From contig DASVQC010000103.1 in the NCBI GenBank assembly GCA_036389335.1, positions 1 to 64,000 of the forward strand: DNA of 64,000 nt, written 5' to 3'. The position numbers were made by a program, and so were the translations under genes. Position 1 is the stretch's first letter. Each line of letters opens with the position of its first letter. The stretch comes from JAIVGV01 sp036389335. Lineage in GTDB: Bacteria > Acidobacteriota > Blastocatellia > Pyrinomonadales > Pyrinomonadaceae. Shown in pieces: positions 44,516 through 56,207 of this stretch. Under the pieces are notes generated by a model. That model worked only from the letters and a program-made list of their open reading frames with translations, was not told the DNA's origin and did not search any database.

Positions 44516-44848
44516 ATGCCCACGCCCGACACCAAGCTGCTGCAAGGCACGCTCGACATGCTCATCCTCAAGGCGCTCTCGATGGGGCCGCTGCACGGGT
44601 ACGGCATCGGTCAGCGGATCGTCCAGATGTCCGGAGACGTGCTGATGGTGGAGGAGGGCTCGCTCTACCCGGCGCTCTACCGCATCGAGCGGCAGGGCTG
44701 GATCGACTCGGAGTGGGGCGTGTCGGAGAACAACCTGCGGGCCAAGTTCTACAAGCTGACCCGGGCGGGCCGGAGGCAGCTCAAGGTCGAAGAGGAGAAC
44801 TGGGGGAGGCTGGCGGACGCCGTTTTCAAGGTGATGCGAACCGCGTGA
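44516..44848 (+). CDS. PadR-family transcriptional repressor (module 1)
   Basis: This 110-residue protein is a PadR winged helix (TKLLQGTLDMLILKALSMGP, then HGYGIGQRI and EEGSLYPALYRIERQGWI) with a C-terminal dimer helix. PadR proteins repress an adjacent operon until a ligand, often a toxic small molecule, binds. The ATG at 44516 follows GGGGAG; the open frame runs further upstream into the promoter and operator, which therefore is not coding. It ends 13 bases before a permease gene, a pair recurring twice more in this window. Confidence 0.88.
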   Translation: MPTPDTKLLQGTLDMLILKALSMGPLHGYGIGQRIVQMSGDVLMVEEGSLYPALYRIERQGWIDSEWGVSENNLRAKFYKLTRAGRRQLKVEEENWGRLADAVFKVMRTA

Positions 44849-44861
44849 CGAGGCGAGCGAG

Positions 44862-47501
44862 ATGTACTGGCTGAGATTTGTCCGTCTGCGACTCCGGGCC
44901 CTGCTGCGCAAGGGGCACGTGGAAGAGGAGATGGACGCGGAGCTGCGATTCCACCTCACGATGCGGGCGCAGGAGAACATGAGGAGCGGCATGACGCCCG
45001 AGGGGGCCATGCGCGACGCGCGGCGGCGCTTCGGCAACTTGGAGCGCACCAAGGACGCCGCCCGCGAGATCATAGGAGGCGGGGTGCTGGAAACGCTGCT
45101 GCAAGACGTCCGTTACGGCGGGCGCGTGATGATCAAAAACCCGGTCTTCACCGCCGCCGCGGTGCTCACGCTGGCGGCTGGGATCGGGGCCAACACCGCC
45201 GTCTTCTCGGTGGTCAACGCCGTCCTGCTCAAAGCCCTGCCCTACCCCAACTCGAACCGGCTCGTGCTCGTCTCCGGCACGGATCAGGGCTCCGGCCCCG
45301 GGCTCAGGACGATTTCCCCAGCCGAGGCGCAGGACTTCTCGGCGCAACTCACGACGCTCGAAGACTTCGCCGCGACGCAGTCGCAGAGTATTAACCTGAC
45401 CGGCGGCGGCGCTCAGCCGGAGCGGGTGCGCGGCGCGTTCGTGACGGCCAATTTCTTTGAGGTGCTCAAACTCTCGCCCACCGCCGGTCGGACTTTCGCG
45501 CGCGGCGAAGACCAGCCGGGGGCCGACCGCGTCGTAGTCGTCAACGAAGGGTTCTGGCGGCGCCGCCTGAACTCCGATCCCGAGCTGGCGGGCCGGAAAG
45601 TGATCCTCAACGGCGAGCCCTACAGCGTCGTGGGCGTCGTCCCCGGCTCCTTCCGGCATCCGCTGGACGATGAAGTCGAAGTCTGGACGACGGTGCAGCG
45701 CTTCCCCGGCTACGACGCGCGGCGCGACGCGCGGTTCCTCTTCGGCATCGGCCATCTCAAGCCGGGCGTGACGCCGGCGCGGGCACAGGTCGAAGCCGAC
45801 ACCGTCGCCGCGCGGATGGCGCAGGCGTATCCGGACGAGAGCGCCGGGCGCGGCGCGAAGGTGGAACTGTTGGGAGAGGTGACGGTGAGGAACATCCGCC
45901 CCACCCTCATCGCCCTGTTCGCGGCGGTCGGCTGCATTCTGCTGATCGCATGTTCCAACCTCGCCAATTTAACGCTGGCGCGCGGCACGGCGTGGCAGAA
46001 GGAGTTCGCCTTGCGCTCGGCACTGGGCGCGGGCCGGTGGCGAATCGTGCGGCAGTTGCTCACCGAAACGACGCTGCTCGCTTTGCTGGGCGGCGGCCTC
46101 GGCCTGCTCCTTACCAAGTGGGGGTTAGACGCGCTGCTCGCGGTCAACCCGGGCGTGCTGCCGCGGGGCGAAGTGCGGCTCGACACGCCCGTGCTGCTGT
46201 TCACGCTCGGCGCGTCCGTGTTGACGGGCTTCCTGTTCGGCCTCACCCCGGCGTGGCAGATCTCGCGCCTCGACCTTCATACGACACTGAAGGAGGGCGG
46301 GCGCTCCGTCGGCGACGGGGCGGGCGCGCTCCGGGCGCGCCACGTTTTCGTCGTCGTGCAGATGGCGCTCGCGCTCGTGCTGCTGGCCGGGGGGGCGCTC
46401 TTCATCAAGAGTTTTTACAGGCTGCTTCAGGTCGACCCCGGCTTCAAGGCCGAAAACCTGCTGACGTTCGAATATCGTCTGCCGCGCAACAAGTACGCCG
46501 AAAGCTCCGCCCAGTGGGAATTTCATCGCCGGGTCGTCGAGCAACTGAGGGCGGTGCCCGGCGTGGAATCGGCGGCGCTCATCAGGGGGCTGCCCTTAAC
46601 CGGCAACAGCGCCTCGGCGCGCATCGTCCTGCCCGACCGCGAGACGCCGCCCAAGGGGCAGGAGCCGCAGGCTCAGTTCAACACGGCGACGCCTGACTAT
46701 TTCGCCGCCATGGGCATCCCCACCGTTCGGGGCCGCCTCTTCGGCGACGGCGACCGGCTCGGTACGCCCGTCGTCTTCGTCATCAATCAGACGATGGCCC
46801 GCCGCTTCTGGCCGGGCCAAGACCCCGTCGGCAAGCAGATAAAAATTGTCGGCGACGACGCGCCCGGCACGGTCGTCGGCGTCGTGGGCGACGCCAAGCA
46901 GGATTGGCTCACCGAAGAGCAGCGGCCACAACTCTACAACTGCTACAGCCAGTCTCCGGGATTCTTCGCCACCGCCGTCGTCCGCACGAAGGTCGAGCCG
47001 ATGACGCTCTCACGGGCGGTGCGCGAGGCCGTGTGGAAGGTGGACAAGGATCAGCCCATGTGGAAGATGCGGACGGTCGAATCGCTGATGGCCTACAACG
47101 TCGCCGACAGGCGTTTCCTGATGCTGCTGATGGGCGTCTTCGCGGCCCTCGCCCTGACGATTGCCTCCGTCGGCCTGTACGGGATCGTGAACTACACGGT
47201 CAGCCGGAGGACGCACGAGATCGGCATCCGCATGGCGCTCGGCGCGCGCACCCGCGACGTGCTGATGCTGGTGATCAAACAAGGGATGAGGCCCGCCGCG
47301 ACGGGGATAGTCGTCGGGTTAATCGCGTCCGTGGCTTCGGCGCGGTTCATGCAGAGCCTGCTGTTCGGGGTCAGCGCGACTGATGCTTTAACTTTAACGA
47401 GCGTTCCGGCGCTGCTGGTCGGCGTGGCGTTGCTGGCGTGCTACATCCCGGCCCGGCGGGCCGCGAAAGTGGATCCACTGGTGGCGCTCAGGCAGGAGTG
47501 A
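44862..47501 (+). CDS. ADOP-family MacB/FtsX-like permease (module 1)
   Basis: This 879-residue protein has a cytoplasmic N-terminal prefix (RLRLRALLRKGHVEEEMDAE) and then two MacB periplasmic-core plus FtsX permease halves. The transmembrane helices lie at about 98-120 (VFTAAAVLTLAAGIGANTAV), 345-460 and 755-870. The FtsX signature PARRAAKVDPLVALRQE ends the protein. Such acidobacterial duplicated orphan permeases resemble ABC export permeases but lack an encoded ATPase. Export of drugs, peptides or lipids, or a signalling role, is inferred from similarity to MacB. It is co-transcribed with the preceding PadR gene (13-base gap). Confidence 0.88.
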   Translation: MYWLRFVRLRLRALLRKGHVEEEMDAELRFHLTMRAQENMRSGMTPEGAMRDARRRFGNLERTKDAAREIIGGGVLETLLQDVRYGGRVMIKNPVFTAAAVLTLAAGIGANTAVFSVVNAVLLKALPYPNSNRLVLVSGTDQGSGPGLRTISPAEAQDFSAQLTTLEDFAATQSQSINLTGGGAQPERVRGAFVTANFFEVLKLSPTAGRTFARGEDQPGADRVVVVNEGFWRRRLNSDPELAGRKVILNGEPYSVVGVVPGSFRHPLDDEVEVWTTVQRFPGYDARRDARFLFGIGHLKPGVTPARAQVEADTVAARMAQAYPDESAGRGAKVELLGEVTVRNIRPTLIALFAAVGCILLIACSNLANLTLARGTAWQKEFALRSALGAGRWRIVRQLLTETTLLALLGGGLGLLLTKWGLDALLAVNPGVLPRGEVRLDTPVLLFTLGASVLTGFLFGLTPAWQISRLDLHTTLKEGGRSVGDGAGALRARHVFVVVQMALALVLLAGGALFIKSFYRLLQVDPGFKAENLLTFEYRLPRNKYAESSAQWEFHRRVVEQLRAVPGVESAALIRGLPLTGNSASARIVLPDRETPPKGQEPQAQFNTATPDYFAAMGIPTVRGRLFGDGDRLGTPVVFVINQTMARRFWPGQDPVGKQIKIVGDDAPGTVVGVVGDAKQDWLTEEQRPQLYNCYSQSPGFFATAVVRTKVEPMTLSRAVREAVWKVDKDQPMWKMRTVESLMAYNVADRRFLMLLMGVFAALALTIASVGLYGIVNYTVSRRTHEIGIRMALGARTRDVLMLVIKQGMRPAATGIVVGLIASVASARFMQSLLFGVSATDALTLTSVPALLVGVALLACYIPARRAAKVDPLVALRQE

Positions 47502-47506
47502 AATTT

Positions 47507-47533
47507 CGCCCCCGGCTGATCCAGCCGGGGGCG
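47507..47533. terminator. Bidirectional terminator hairpin between ADOP genes 1 and 2
   Basis: CGCCCCCGGCT (47507-47517) pairs perfectly with 47523-47533 around a 5-base loop. The hairpin sits between two convergent permease genes. An AAATTT run on its left gives a short U-tract for the minus-strand transcript. Confidence 0.7.
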
Positions 47534-47562
47534 CGCGTAGTCCGTGCTCAGTGCCGCCCGCC

Positions 47563-50199
<2,637 letters not shown>

Positions 50200-50213
50200 C
50201 GCAATCCCCCTCC

Positions 50214-50546
50214 TTACGCGTCCCTCAGGACGGCCTCGACCGCGCCCGCAAACCGCGCCCACGTCTGTCGCTCCTCGTCGAGCCGCCTGCGCCCGGCGGC
50301 GCTCAGCCGGTAGAACTTCGCCCGCCGGTTGTTGGCCGACTCGCCCCACTCGGAGGAGATCAGCCCGCGCCCCTCAAGCCGGTGCAGCGCCGGGTAGAGC
50401 GCGCCCGGCGTGACGCTCAGGACCTCGCCCGAGGCGAGCTTGAGGCGCTGCATCACGTCCCAGCCGTTGAGCGGCCCCGCGCGCAGCAGCCGCAGGACTA
50501 GGAGTTCAAGCGTCCCTTGTAAAAGGTCTGTCTTCTGCTTCCCCAT
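50214..50546 (-). CDS. PadR-family transcriptional repressor (module 2)
   Basis: This 110-residue protein is a PadR winged helix (KTDLLQGTLELLVLRLLRAG, then TPGALYPALHRLEGRGL) with a C-terminal helix. The ATG at 50546 is preceded by GAGGAGGGG, which sets the start; a longer frame to 50591 runs across the promoter. The promoter (TTGACA-N17-TATCCT) is overlapped by a CCTAT-N9-ATAGG box, so autorepression of the PadR-permease pair is likely. Confidence 0.88.
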   Translation of the reverse strand: MGKQKTDLLQGTLELLVLRLLRAGPLNGWDVMQRLKLASGEVLSVTPGALYPALHRLEGRGLISSEWGESANNRRAKFYRLSAAGRRRLDEERQTWARFAGAVEAVLRDA

Positions 50547-50560
50547 GCCCCCTCCTCTAT

Positions 50561-50611
50561 ACATGCGATAGGAGAGAGAGGATACAGGCACACCTATCGC
50601 GTGTCAATAGG
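50561..50611 (-). promoter_or_regulatory. Promoter and operator of PadR-ADOP module 2
   Basis: On the minus strand TTGACA (50607-50602), a 17-bp spacer and TATCCT (50584-50579) form a near-consensus promoter. The dyad CCTAT-N9-ATAGG (50593-50611) covers the -35 box. A second related half (ACATGCGATAGG, 50561-50572) lies downstream of the start point, forming an inverted pair with CCTATCGCGTGT. Confidence 0.7.
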
Positions 50612-50844
50612 AGAGGGCCACGCACGCGGCGTGGGGGCGTGGGGGGCGTTTTGGCGGGTGGCGTTAGGGGGCTGACGGGCGTGCCGCGCGATCAGTCGGG
50701 CCTGCGACCGAACGTATGAATCATCATCACGCGGAGAGTTACAGGTGACGAGGCAATACGGGAGGAGTCGGACGACGGAGCTTACGTCAATCACGCTCAC
50801 ATTTATTGGAAATGTGAGTTAATAATTCTTATGGCGACACGACT

Positions 50845-53505
50845 TCAGTCGTACCTGAGCGCGATCATCGGGTCGACCTTGGCGGCCCGCCGCGCGGGGA
50901 TGAGGCAGGCGATGAGCGCGACCGCGGAGAGCAGTGTCGTGATGGCGGCGAAGGTCAAGGGGTCGGTCACGGTCACGCCGAACAGCAACGAGGTGATGAA
51001 GCGTGTGAGCGCGAACGAGGCCGCGAGGCCGCAGGTGACGCCGAACGCGGTCAGGAGCATCCCGCGCCCGACGATCAGCCTGAGGATGTCCGAGCGCCGG
51101 GCCCCGAGCGCCATCCGGATGCCAAGCTCGTGCGTGCGCTGGCGAACCGAGTAAGACGTCACGCCGTACACCCCGACCGCGGCGAGGGTGAGTGCCAGGC
51201 AGGCGAAGAAGGAGAGGAGCGCCGTCGTGAAGCGCGTTTGAGAGATCGAAGCCGCGACGATCTGCTTCATCGTCTGAACTTCGTAGACAGGAAGGTCCTT
51301 GTCCGCCGACCAAATCTCGCCCCTGATCGCACCGACGAGCCCGCGCGGATCGGACGCGGCCCGTACGACCAAGATCATGGCCCCCCGTGGCGGCCCCAGA
51401 CCGAACGGCACCTCGGCGTGGGGGAAATACATCTCCGGCTTTGTCTCCGCGCCCGGCCCGTGATTCTTCACGTCGGCCACGACGCCCACGACCGGGAGCC
51501 AAGGGGACTCCGGCGTCAGTCTGAGCCGCTTGGTCGTCGGCACTTCACCGGGCCAGAGCTTGCGGGCCATCGTCTGGTTTACGATAACAGCCGCCGGCGA
51601 CTGCCCGCCCTCCGCCTCGGTGAAAGGCCGGCCCTGCAGCAGCGGGATGTTCATCGCCCGGAAGTAATCGGGACTGATCGTGTGGAAGTCGGCGATGTCG
51701 CTCCCGGGTTCGAGCTTGAGGCCGTCGGCCTCGAAGGAGGCGGTCGGCACGACCTCACTCAGGGGTAGCTGACTCGTCGCGGCGGCTGACTCCACCCCCG
51801 GGAGGCCCTTGAGCCGCCCTAGCAGTTCCCGGTAGAAGGCCGCCACGCGTCGACCCTCCGCGTACTTCGGCTGCGGCAGGGAGAGCCGCACGGTGATGAC
51901 GTTCTCAGGGTCGAAGCCGAGCCGCACTTGCCGCAGGTGTGCGAAACTCCTCACCATCAGCCCCGATCCCGTGAGCAGCACGACCGAGAGTGCGATTTCC
52001 GAGACGACCAGCAGACTCCGCGTGCGGCCATTCCCTGCCGCCCCCTCGCCGCCGCGCGCGCCTTCTTTCAGAGCCTTATTTAAGTCGACCTTTGACGCCT
52101 GTAGCGCCGGGGCCAGCCCGAATAATATTCCGGTCAACAAAGAGGTGAGCGTCGTGAAAGTCAGGACCCACAAGTCGACTTTAACTTCACTCATGCGCGG
52201 GAGGTTGAGGGGGCTCACCGCGACAAGTACCCGGACGCCCCACAGCGCCATGAGTAGCCCTAACGCGCCCCCCAGTACAAAGAGGAGCAGACTTTCGGTG
52301 AGCAGTTGCCGGACGATGCGCGCGCGGGAGGCGCCGAAAGCGGCCCTCGTGGCGAACTCTTTCTTCCGCGCCGCCGCGCGGGCCAGTGAAAGATTGGCGA
52401 CGTTCGCGCACGCGATGAGGAGCATGAAGACGACGCCGCCGAGAAGTACGAGCAGGGCCGGTCGGACATCGCCCACGACGTGTTCGCGCAGCGGGGCGAT
52501 GCCCACGACCGGTTTCGCGCCGTTCTTATAATACTCGGGATACTTTTGTGCGATCAGGCCGGCGCTCACCGCCGTCTCGGCTTTCGCCTGTTCAAGCGTG
52601 ACCCCCTGACGGAGGTGCGCGATCACTTCCAGATAGCGAGTCCCCAAATCGGTGCTGGAAGGTTCCAGGGCCAGCGGGACCCACATCTCCACGTCATCAG
52701 CCGGGAACTTAAAGTCGGGGGGCATGATGCCGACCACCGTCCGACTTCTGCCGTTGAGAGTGATCGCCTTGCCGACGAGAGCGGGGTCGGCGCCGAAGCG
52801 CCGCCGCCACAGGCTATAACTCAGGACGGCCACCAAGTGATGCCCGATACGATCCTCGTCCGCGGAGAAAGGGCGACCCAGGAGGGGCGGGGTGCCGAGC
52901 ACGGTGAAGAGGTCCGCCGATGCCCAAGCCGCGGTAATCCGTTCAGGTTCCCCCGCCCCGGTGAGATTTATCGCGCCCGTGGCGAACGCCGAGGTGTGAT
53001 CGAAACTCCTGCTTAGACTCCGGTATTCGAGATATTCCGGCTCCGAAAGGGACAGTTTGTTCGTCCCGCCGGAGGCGGGGGTGAGCCACAGTCTGAGAAT
53101 CCGCTCCGAGTCTTTATACGGGAGCGGGCGCAAAAGCACCGCGTCAACGACGCTGAAGATGGCGGTGTTCGCTCCGATGCCTAAGCCGAGCGTGAGGACG
53201 GCGGTTAAAGTGAAGCCCGGTTTCTTCCACAGCATACGCGCGCAATAGCGCACGTCCTGCCAAAGGTCTTCGAGCATCGGGAGCCCCCTTCGCCTGCGGC
53301 AATCCTCCCTCGTCTGCATGATGCCGCCGAGCTTGACGAGTGCCTGCCGGCGTGCCTCCCGCGCGCTCATCCCGGCCCGCACGTTGTCCTCTATGTGCAT
53401 CTGGAGATGGCTCTCCAACTCTTCCGCCAGTTCCCCGTCGGGCGCTTCACGGCGGAAGAGGCCGGCCAAGCGCACGGCGAGCGAGCGTAATTGCCCGACG
53501 CGCAT
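50845..53505 (-). CDS. ADOP-family MacB/FtsX-like permease (module 3)
   Basis: This 886-residue protein has an N-terminal prefix (LFRREAPDGELAEELESHLQ), the first permease half (GFTLTAVLTLGLGIGANTAI, then PLPYKDSERIL), a central FtsX region and the terminal PARRAAKVDPMIALRYD. The ATG at 53505 overlaps the PadR stop (TGATG), so it is translationally coupled to module 3 PadR; a longer open frame upstream is the PadR gene in another frame. As in the other modules there is no ABC ATPase nearby. The function is inferred from MacB/FtsX similarity only. Confidence 0.88.
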   Translation of the reverse strand: MRVGQLRSLAVRLAGLFRREAPDGELAEELESHLQMHIEDNVRAGMSAREARRQALVKLGGIMQTREDCRRRRGLPMLEDLWQDVRYCARMLWKKPGFTLTAVLTLGLGIGANTAIFSVVDAVLLRPLPYKDSERILRLWLTPASGGTNKLSLSEPEYLEYRSLSRSFDHTSAFATGAINLTGAGEPERITAAWASADLFTVLGTPPLLGRPFSADEDRIGHHLVAVLSYSLWRRRFGADPALVGKAITLNGRSRTVVGIMPPDFKFPADDVEMWVPLALEPSSTDLGTRYLEVIAHLRQGVTLEQAKAETAVSAGLIAQKYPEYYKNGAKPVVGIAPLREHVVGDVRPALLVLLGGVVFMLLIACANVANLSLARAAARKKEFATRAAFGASRARIVRQLLTESLLLFVLGGALGLLMALWGVRVLVAVSPLNLPRMSEVKVDLWVLTFTTLTSLLTGILFGLAPALQASKVDLNKALKEGARGGEGAAGNGRTRSLLVVSEIALSVVLLTGSGLMVRSFAHLRQVRLGFDPENVITVRLSLPQPKYAEGRRVAAFYRELLGRLKGLPGVESAAATSQLPLSEVVPTASFEADGLKLEPGSDIADFHTISPDYFRAMNIPLLQGRPFTEAEGGQSPAAVIVNQTMARKLWPGEVPTTKRLRLTPESPWLPVVGVVADVKNHGPGAETKPEMYFPHAEVPFGLGPPRGAMILVVRAASDPRGLVGAIRGEIWSADKDLPVYEVQTMKQIVAASISQTRFTTALLSFFACLALTLAAVGVYGVTSYSVRQRTHELGIRMALGARRSDILRLIVGRGMLLTAFGVTCGLAASFALTRFITSLLFGVTVTDPLTFAAITTLLSAVALIACLIPARRAAKVDPMIALRYD

Positions 53506-53846
53506 CACGACTCCTCCGCCGGGGCGAAGAACCGCGCCAGGATGGCCGTCGTCCGCTCCCACTCGCGGGCTTCCTCAGCTAGCCGCTTCCGGCCCGCGCG
53601 CGTCAACTTGTAATACTTGGCTTTGCGGTTGTTGTCGGAGAGCCCCCACTCGGCGGAGACGTAGCCCTCCTGTTCGAGCTTCAGGAGCGCCGGGTAGAGA
53701 GTCCCGTAGTTGATCACGAAGGCGTCGCCGCTCGTCTGCTCGATGCGACGGGCGACGCCGTAGCCGTGCAGCGGGCCCATGGCCTCAAGCGTCTTCATGA
53801 TCATCAGGGCGAGCGTGCCCTGCGGGATGTCGGACTTATCGACCAC
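53505..53846 (-). CDS. PadR-family transcriptional repressor (module 3)
   Basis: This 113-residue protein is a PadR winged helix (SDIPQGTLALMIMKTLEAMG, then NYGTLYPALLKLEQEGYV). I chose the GTG at 53846 because GGAGG lies seven bases upstream; the ATG at 53885 would place the promoter and operator inside the coding region. It overlaps the permease start and belongs with it in one operon. Confidence 0.85.
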   Translation of the reverse strand: MVDKSDIPQGTLALMIMKTLEAMGPLHGYGVARRIEQTSGDAFVINYGTLYPALLKLEQEGYVSAEWGLSDNNRKAKYYKLTRAGRKRLAEEAREWERTTAILARFFAPAEES

Positions 53847-53854
53847 AGCGAGCC

Positions 53855-53910
53855 CTCCTATTGGCGTCGCATAGGAGTATCGCACAAGTCGTATGGGATA
53901 GCAATAGGAG
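53855..53910 (-). promoter_or_regulatory. Promoter and operator of PadR-ADOP module 3
   Basis: On the minus strand TTGCTA (53904-53899), a 17-bp spacer and GATACT (53881-53876) form a promoter that begins with CTCCTATTG, as in module 2. A perfect palindrome CTCCTAT-N9-ATAGGAG (53855-53877) covers the transcription start and the ribosome-binding site. Confidence 0.65.
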
Positions 53911-54360
53911 AAGAGTTTGGGTGCTCAAGCGACCGCCCGCCCGCTGCGCGCAGGACTGGCGCTGAATTGCATAATGCTTTCACTGAGGGTATGAAAATGA
54001 GGGGAGAGCCACACGTCCGATAATGCCGGACAAGCCCGCGCCTTCGGCCCGACTCAAAGTTCGTGCATGGACTGAATCACGCAACGATGATGCACTTTGA
54101 CGAGTGTGGCGAGGCTCGCCGCATCCTCACTCATAAGAGCATCAGACCATCGCTTTCTGCGACCCAAGGCTCTGATAAAATTATCGGACTCGTCTCTAGC
54201 TCTTGCTCGGCACGCCGCAGTTCAAGCGTTTTCACCCCGATGTTTATAGGGCATCGCCGCCTCAGCGATGCCCTATCAGGATGCCGCTCATTTACGCCTG
54301 AATCTTTTAGGATGGTGGCCGGCTCGAAGTGGGGCTGCTCGAACGGAGACTTAGGGGGCG
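53911..54360. other. Intergenic region without a supported gene
   Basis: A 110-codon open frame here (54063-54398, plus) has no recognisable domain and no ribosome-binding site and overlaps the PQQ gene end, so it is not called. The region holds a stem-loop, ATAGGGCATCGC (54246-54257) with GCGATGCCCTAT (54265-54276), probably ending the minus-strand PQQ-propeller transcript. The composition is less GC-rich than the flanking genes. Confidence 0.5.
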
Positions 54361-55926
54361 TTATTTGCCAAAACTATAAAGCGCGCTGCGAGTCCTGATG
54401 TAAATCCGCCCGTCCGCAATCGCCGGTGTCGCGAAGACCTCGTCGTCCAACTCGTTCACCGCGAGCACCTGCCAGTCGCCGGCGGCCTTCAACACGGACA
54501 CCTGACCTCCTTGGCCGATCAGAAACACCTTGCCGTCGGCGGCCACCGGGGACGCGAAGTACTTATCAATAGCGCCGCGCAGGCGGCCCTGCTTGATCAC
54601 GTCCCCGGTCGCCGGATCAAACGAGAGCAGAATCCCGCTGTCGTTGACCATGTAGAGGACGCCTTTGTAGAGGAGCGTGGAAGGAACCTGCGGCACCGGC
54701 CTCTGGTAGCGCCAACGAATCGCCGTCGCCGTTTGATCGCCCTCCCCCCCCAGTCTGATGGCGAGCAGGCCATTCTCCGACGCCATCATGCCGCGGAACA
54801 CTTCCCAATCCTTCGCGTTCAACTTCTCGTCGCGGTCGGTGTCGAACGCCTCGAAGGCGTCTTTCAACATCCTGTCCATCTTCTCCGCGCCGGATATCTC
54901 CGACTTCGCGATCAGCCCGTCGTTATTCTTATCGTATCTCTTCAACGCCTCTTCGAGGGGGATCGTGCCGATCTGCTCTCCGGGTTGATTCTGCGGGAAG
55001 CCCCAGCCGTTGATGTAGACGTATTCGCCGTCGCTGCTGGCAATCGATTTCATCTCGCACGCCAGGCCGCGCACCCACCACACTCTTTTGCCGTCCGCGA
55101 CCGAGTAAGCCGAGAGCTGGAACGACTCGGGAATAACGATCTGCTTCGGGCCCCGCTTCGGTTGGAAAATAATCGGCGTCGAGTAGCCCGAGATGACCGC
55201 GGGCCGATCCACCTTCCAACGCACGCGCCCGCTCGTTTTATCGACCGCGATCAGGTATGAGCTGGGGCTGTCTTGATCGACGGGCAGGATCACCTTGTCG
55301 TCGACGAGGATGGGGGACGCCCCGAATCCGTAGAACATATTGAACGGCCCGAGCGGGAGCCGCCAACGCTCCCTGCCGCCGCCGTCGTAGGAAACCAGCC
55401 CGAACTCCTGAAAGAAGACGTAGACATTCGCGCCGTCCGTGACGGGGCTCGGCGAGGCGGGGTTATTGACGTTCTGCAAACGGCCCTCGCGCGTGCGCGG
55501 CACTTCGCGCTGCCACAGGAGCTTCCCCGTCTGCCGGTCGAGACAGATAACCAAGAGCTTATGATTCTTCTCGCGGGCGTTCCCCTGCGCGCCGCCCGCC
55601 GACGGCTGGCCGCCGACTGGCGTTTCCTTGACGTAGGCGGTGACGAACAGTCGATCTCGCGTCAGCACCGGCGAAGAGTGGCCGGGCGGCAGCGGCGTCT
55701 TCCAGACCACGTTCTTCCCGGGGCCGAACTCTTCCGGAAGCCCGGTCGAGGCGGAAACGCCGCTCCCGTTCGGCCCGCGAAACTGCGGCCAGTCTTCGGC
55801 GACCGCGCCCCCCGCGGCGAACACGGCGATCAGCGGCACGATCAGTGAAGTCGTCAGGAGGCTCCTGACAGTCAACGCTTTCCTGCGCGAGTAGGTCTTG
55901 GGAGTGCGAAAAGGTTTGTTTAGCAC
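54361..55926 (-). CDS. Exported PQQ-type beta-propeller protein with EF-hand insert
   Basis: This protein of about 521 residues has a long basic N-terminus and a signal peptide (SLLTTSLIVPLIAVFAAGGA, then VAEDWPQFRGPNGSG). PQQ-like propeller blades follow (LICLDRQTGKLLWQRE, IAVDKTSGRVRWKV, LLSFDPATGDVIKQG). Between blades sit two EF-hand-like loops: DKNNDGLIAKSE (canonical spacing) and DTDRDEKLNAKD (degenerate). No methanol-dehydrogenase disulfide or catalytic Asp was identified, so it is called a propeller protein rather than an enzyme. The DWPQFRGP start is typical of exported planctomycete/acidobacterial PQQ-like proteins. The GTG at 55926 follows AGGA by eight bases; an earlier GTG at 56010 is possible. 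Confidence 0.82.
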   Translation of the reverse strand: MLNKPFRTPKTYSRRKALTVRSLLTTSLIVPLIAVFAAGGAVAEDWPQFRGPNGSGVSASTGLPEEFGPGKNVVWKTPLPPGHSSPVLTRDRLFVTAYVKETPVGGQPSAGGAQGNAREKNHKLLVICLDRQTGKLLWQREVPRTREGRLQNVNNPASPSPVTDGANVYVFFQEFGLVSYDGGGRERWRLPLGPFNMFYGFGASPILVDDKVILPVDQDSPSSYLIAVDKTSGRVRWKVDRPAVISGYSTPIIFQPKRGPKQIVIPESFQLSAYSVADGKRVWWVRGLACEMKSIASSDGEYVYINGWGFPQNQPGEQIGTIPLEEALKRYDKNNDGLIAKSEISGAEKMDRMLKDAFEAFDTDRDEKLNAKDWEVFRGMMASENGLLAIRLGGEGDQTATAIRWRYQRPVPQVPSTLLYKGVLYMVNDSGILLSFDPATGDVIKQGRLRGAIDKYFASPVAADGKVFLIGQGGQVSVLKAAGDWQVLAVNELDDEVFATPAIADGRIYIRTRSALYSFGK

Positions 55927-56207
55927 GCGAACCGTCCTGACGAGAGCTGGCGAGGCGAGCGCGATTCTAATTGAAGCGTGGCGCAAAAGAAACGACGCAG
56001 CCGGGGCCACGCGCCCGAGAGGGCAACATCGCCCCGGCCACGGTTCGAGTCCCGCGTCAGTCCGCGCCGCCGCCGAATGGCCCGAAGGTATAACCGTGGC
56101 CGGGCGCGCGGATGAGTCCCGGCGACCGAGCGCGAACGACTGACGGTCGAGTTGCCGACGCGGCGGCGCACGTTCTCGGACAGCGCCCGAGTTCGCGCCC
56201 GAAAGGA

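Noticed and set aside
54063..54398. 110-codon plus-strand frame between PadR module 3 and the PQQ gene
   Set aside because: No domain, no ribosome-binding site, and it overlaps the end of the PQQ gene.
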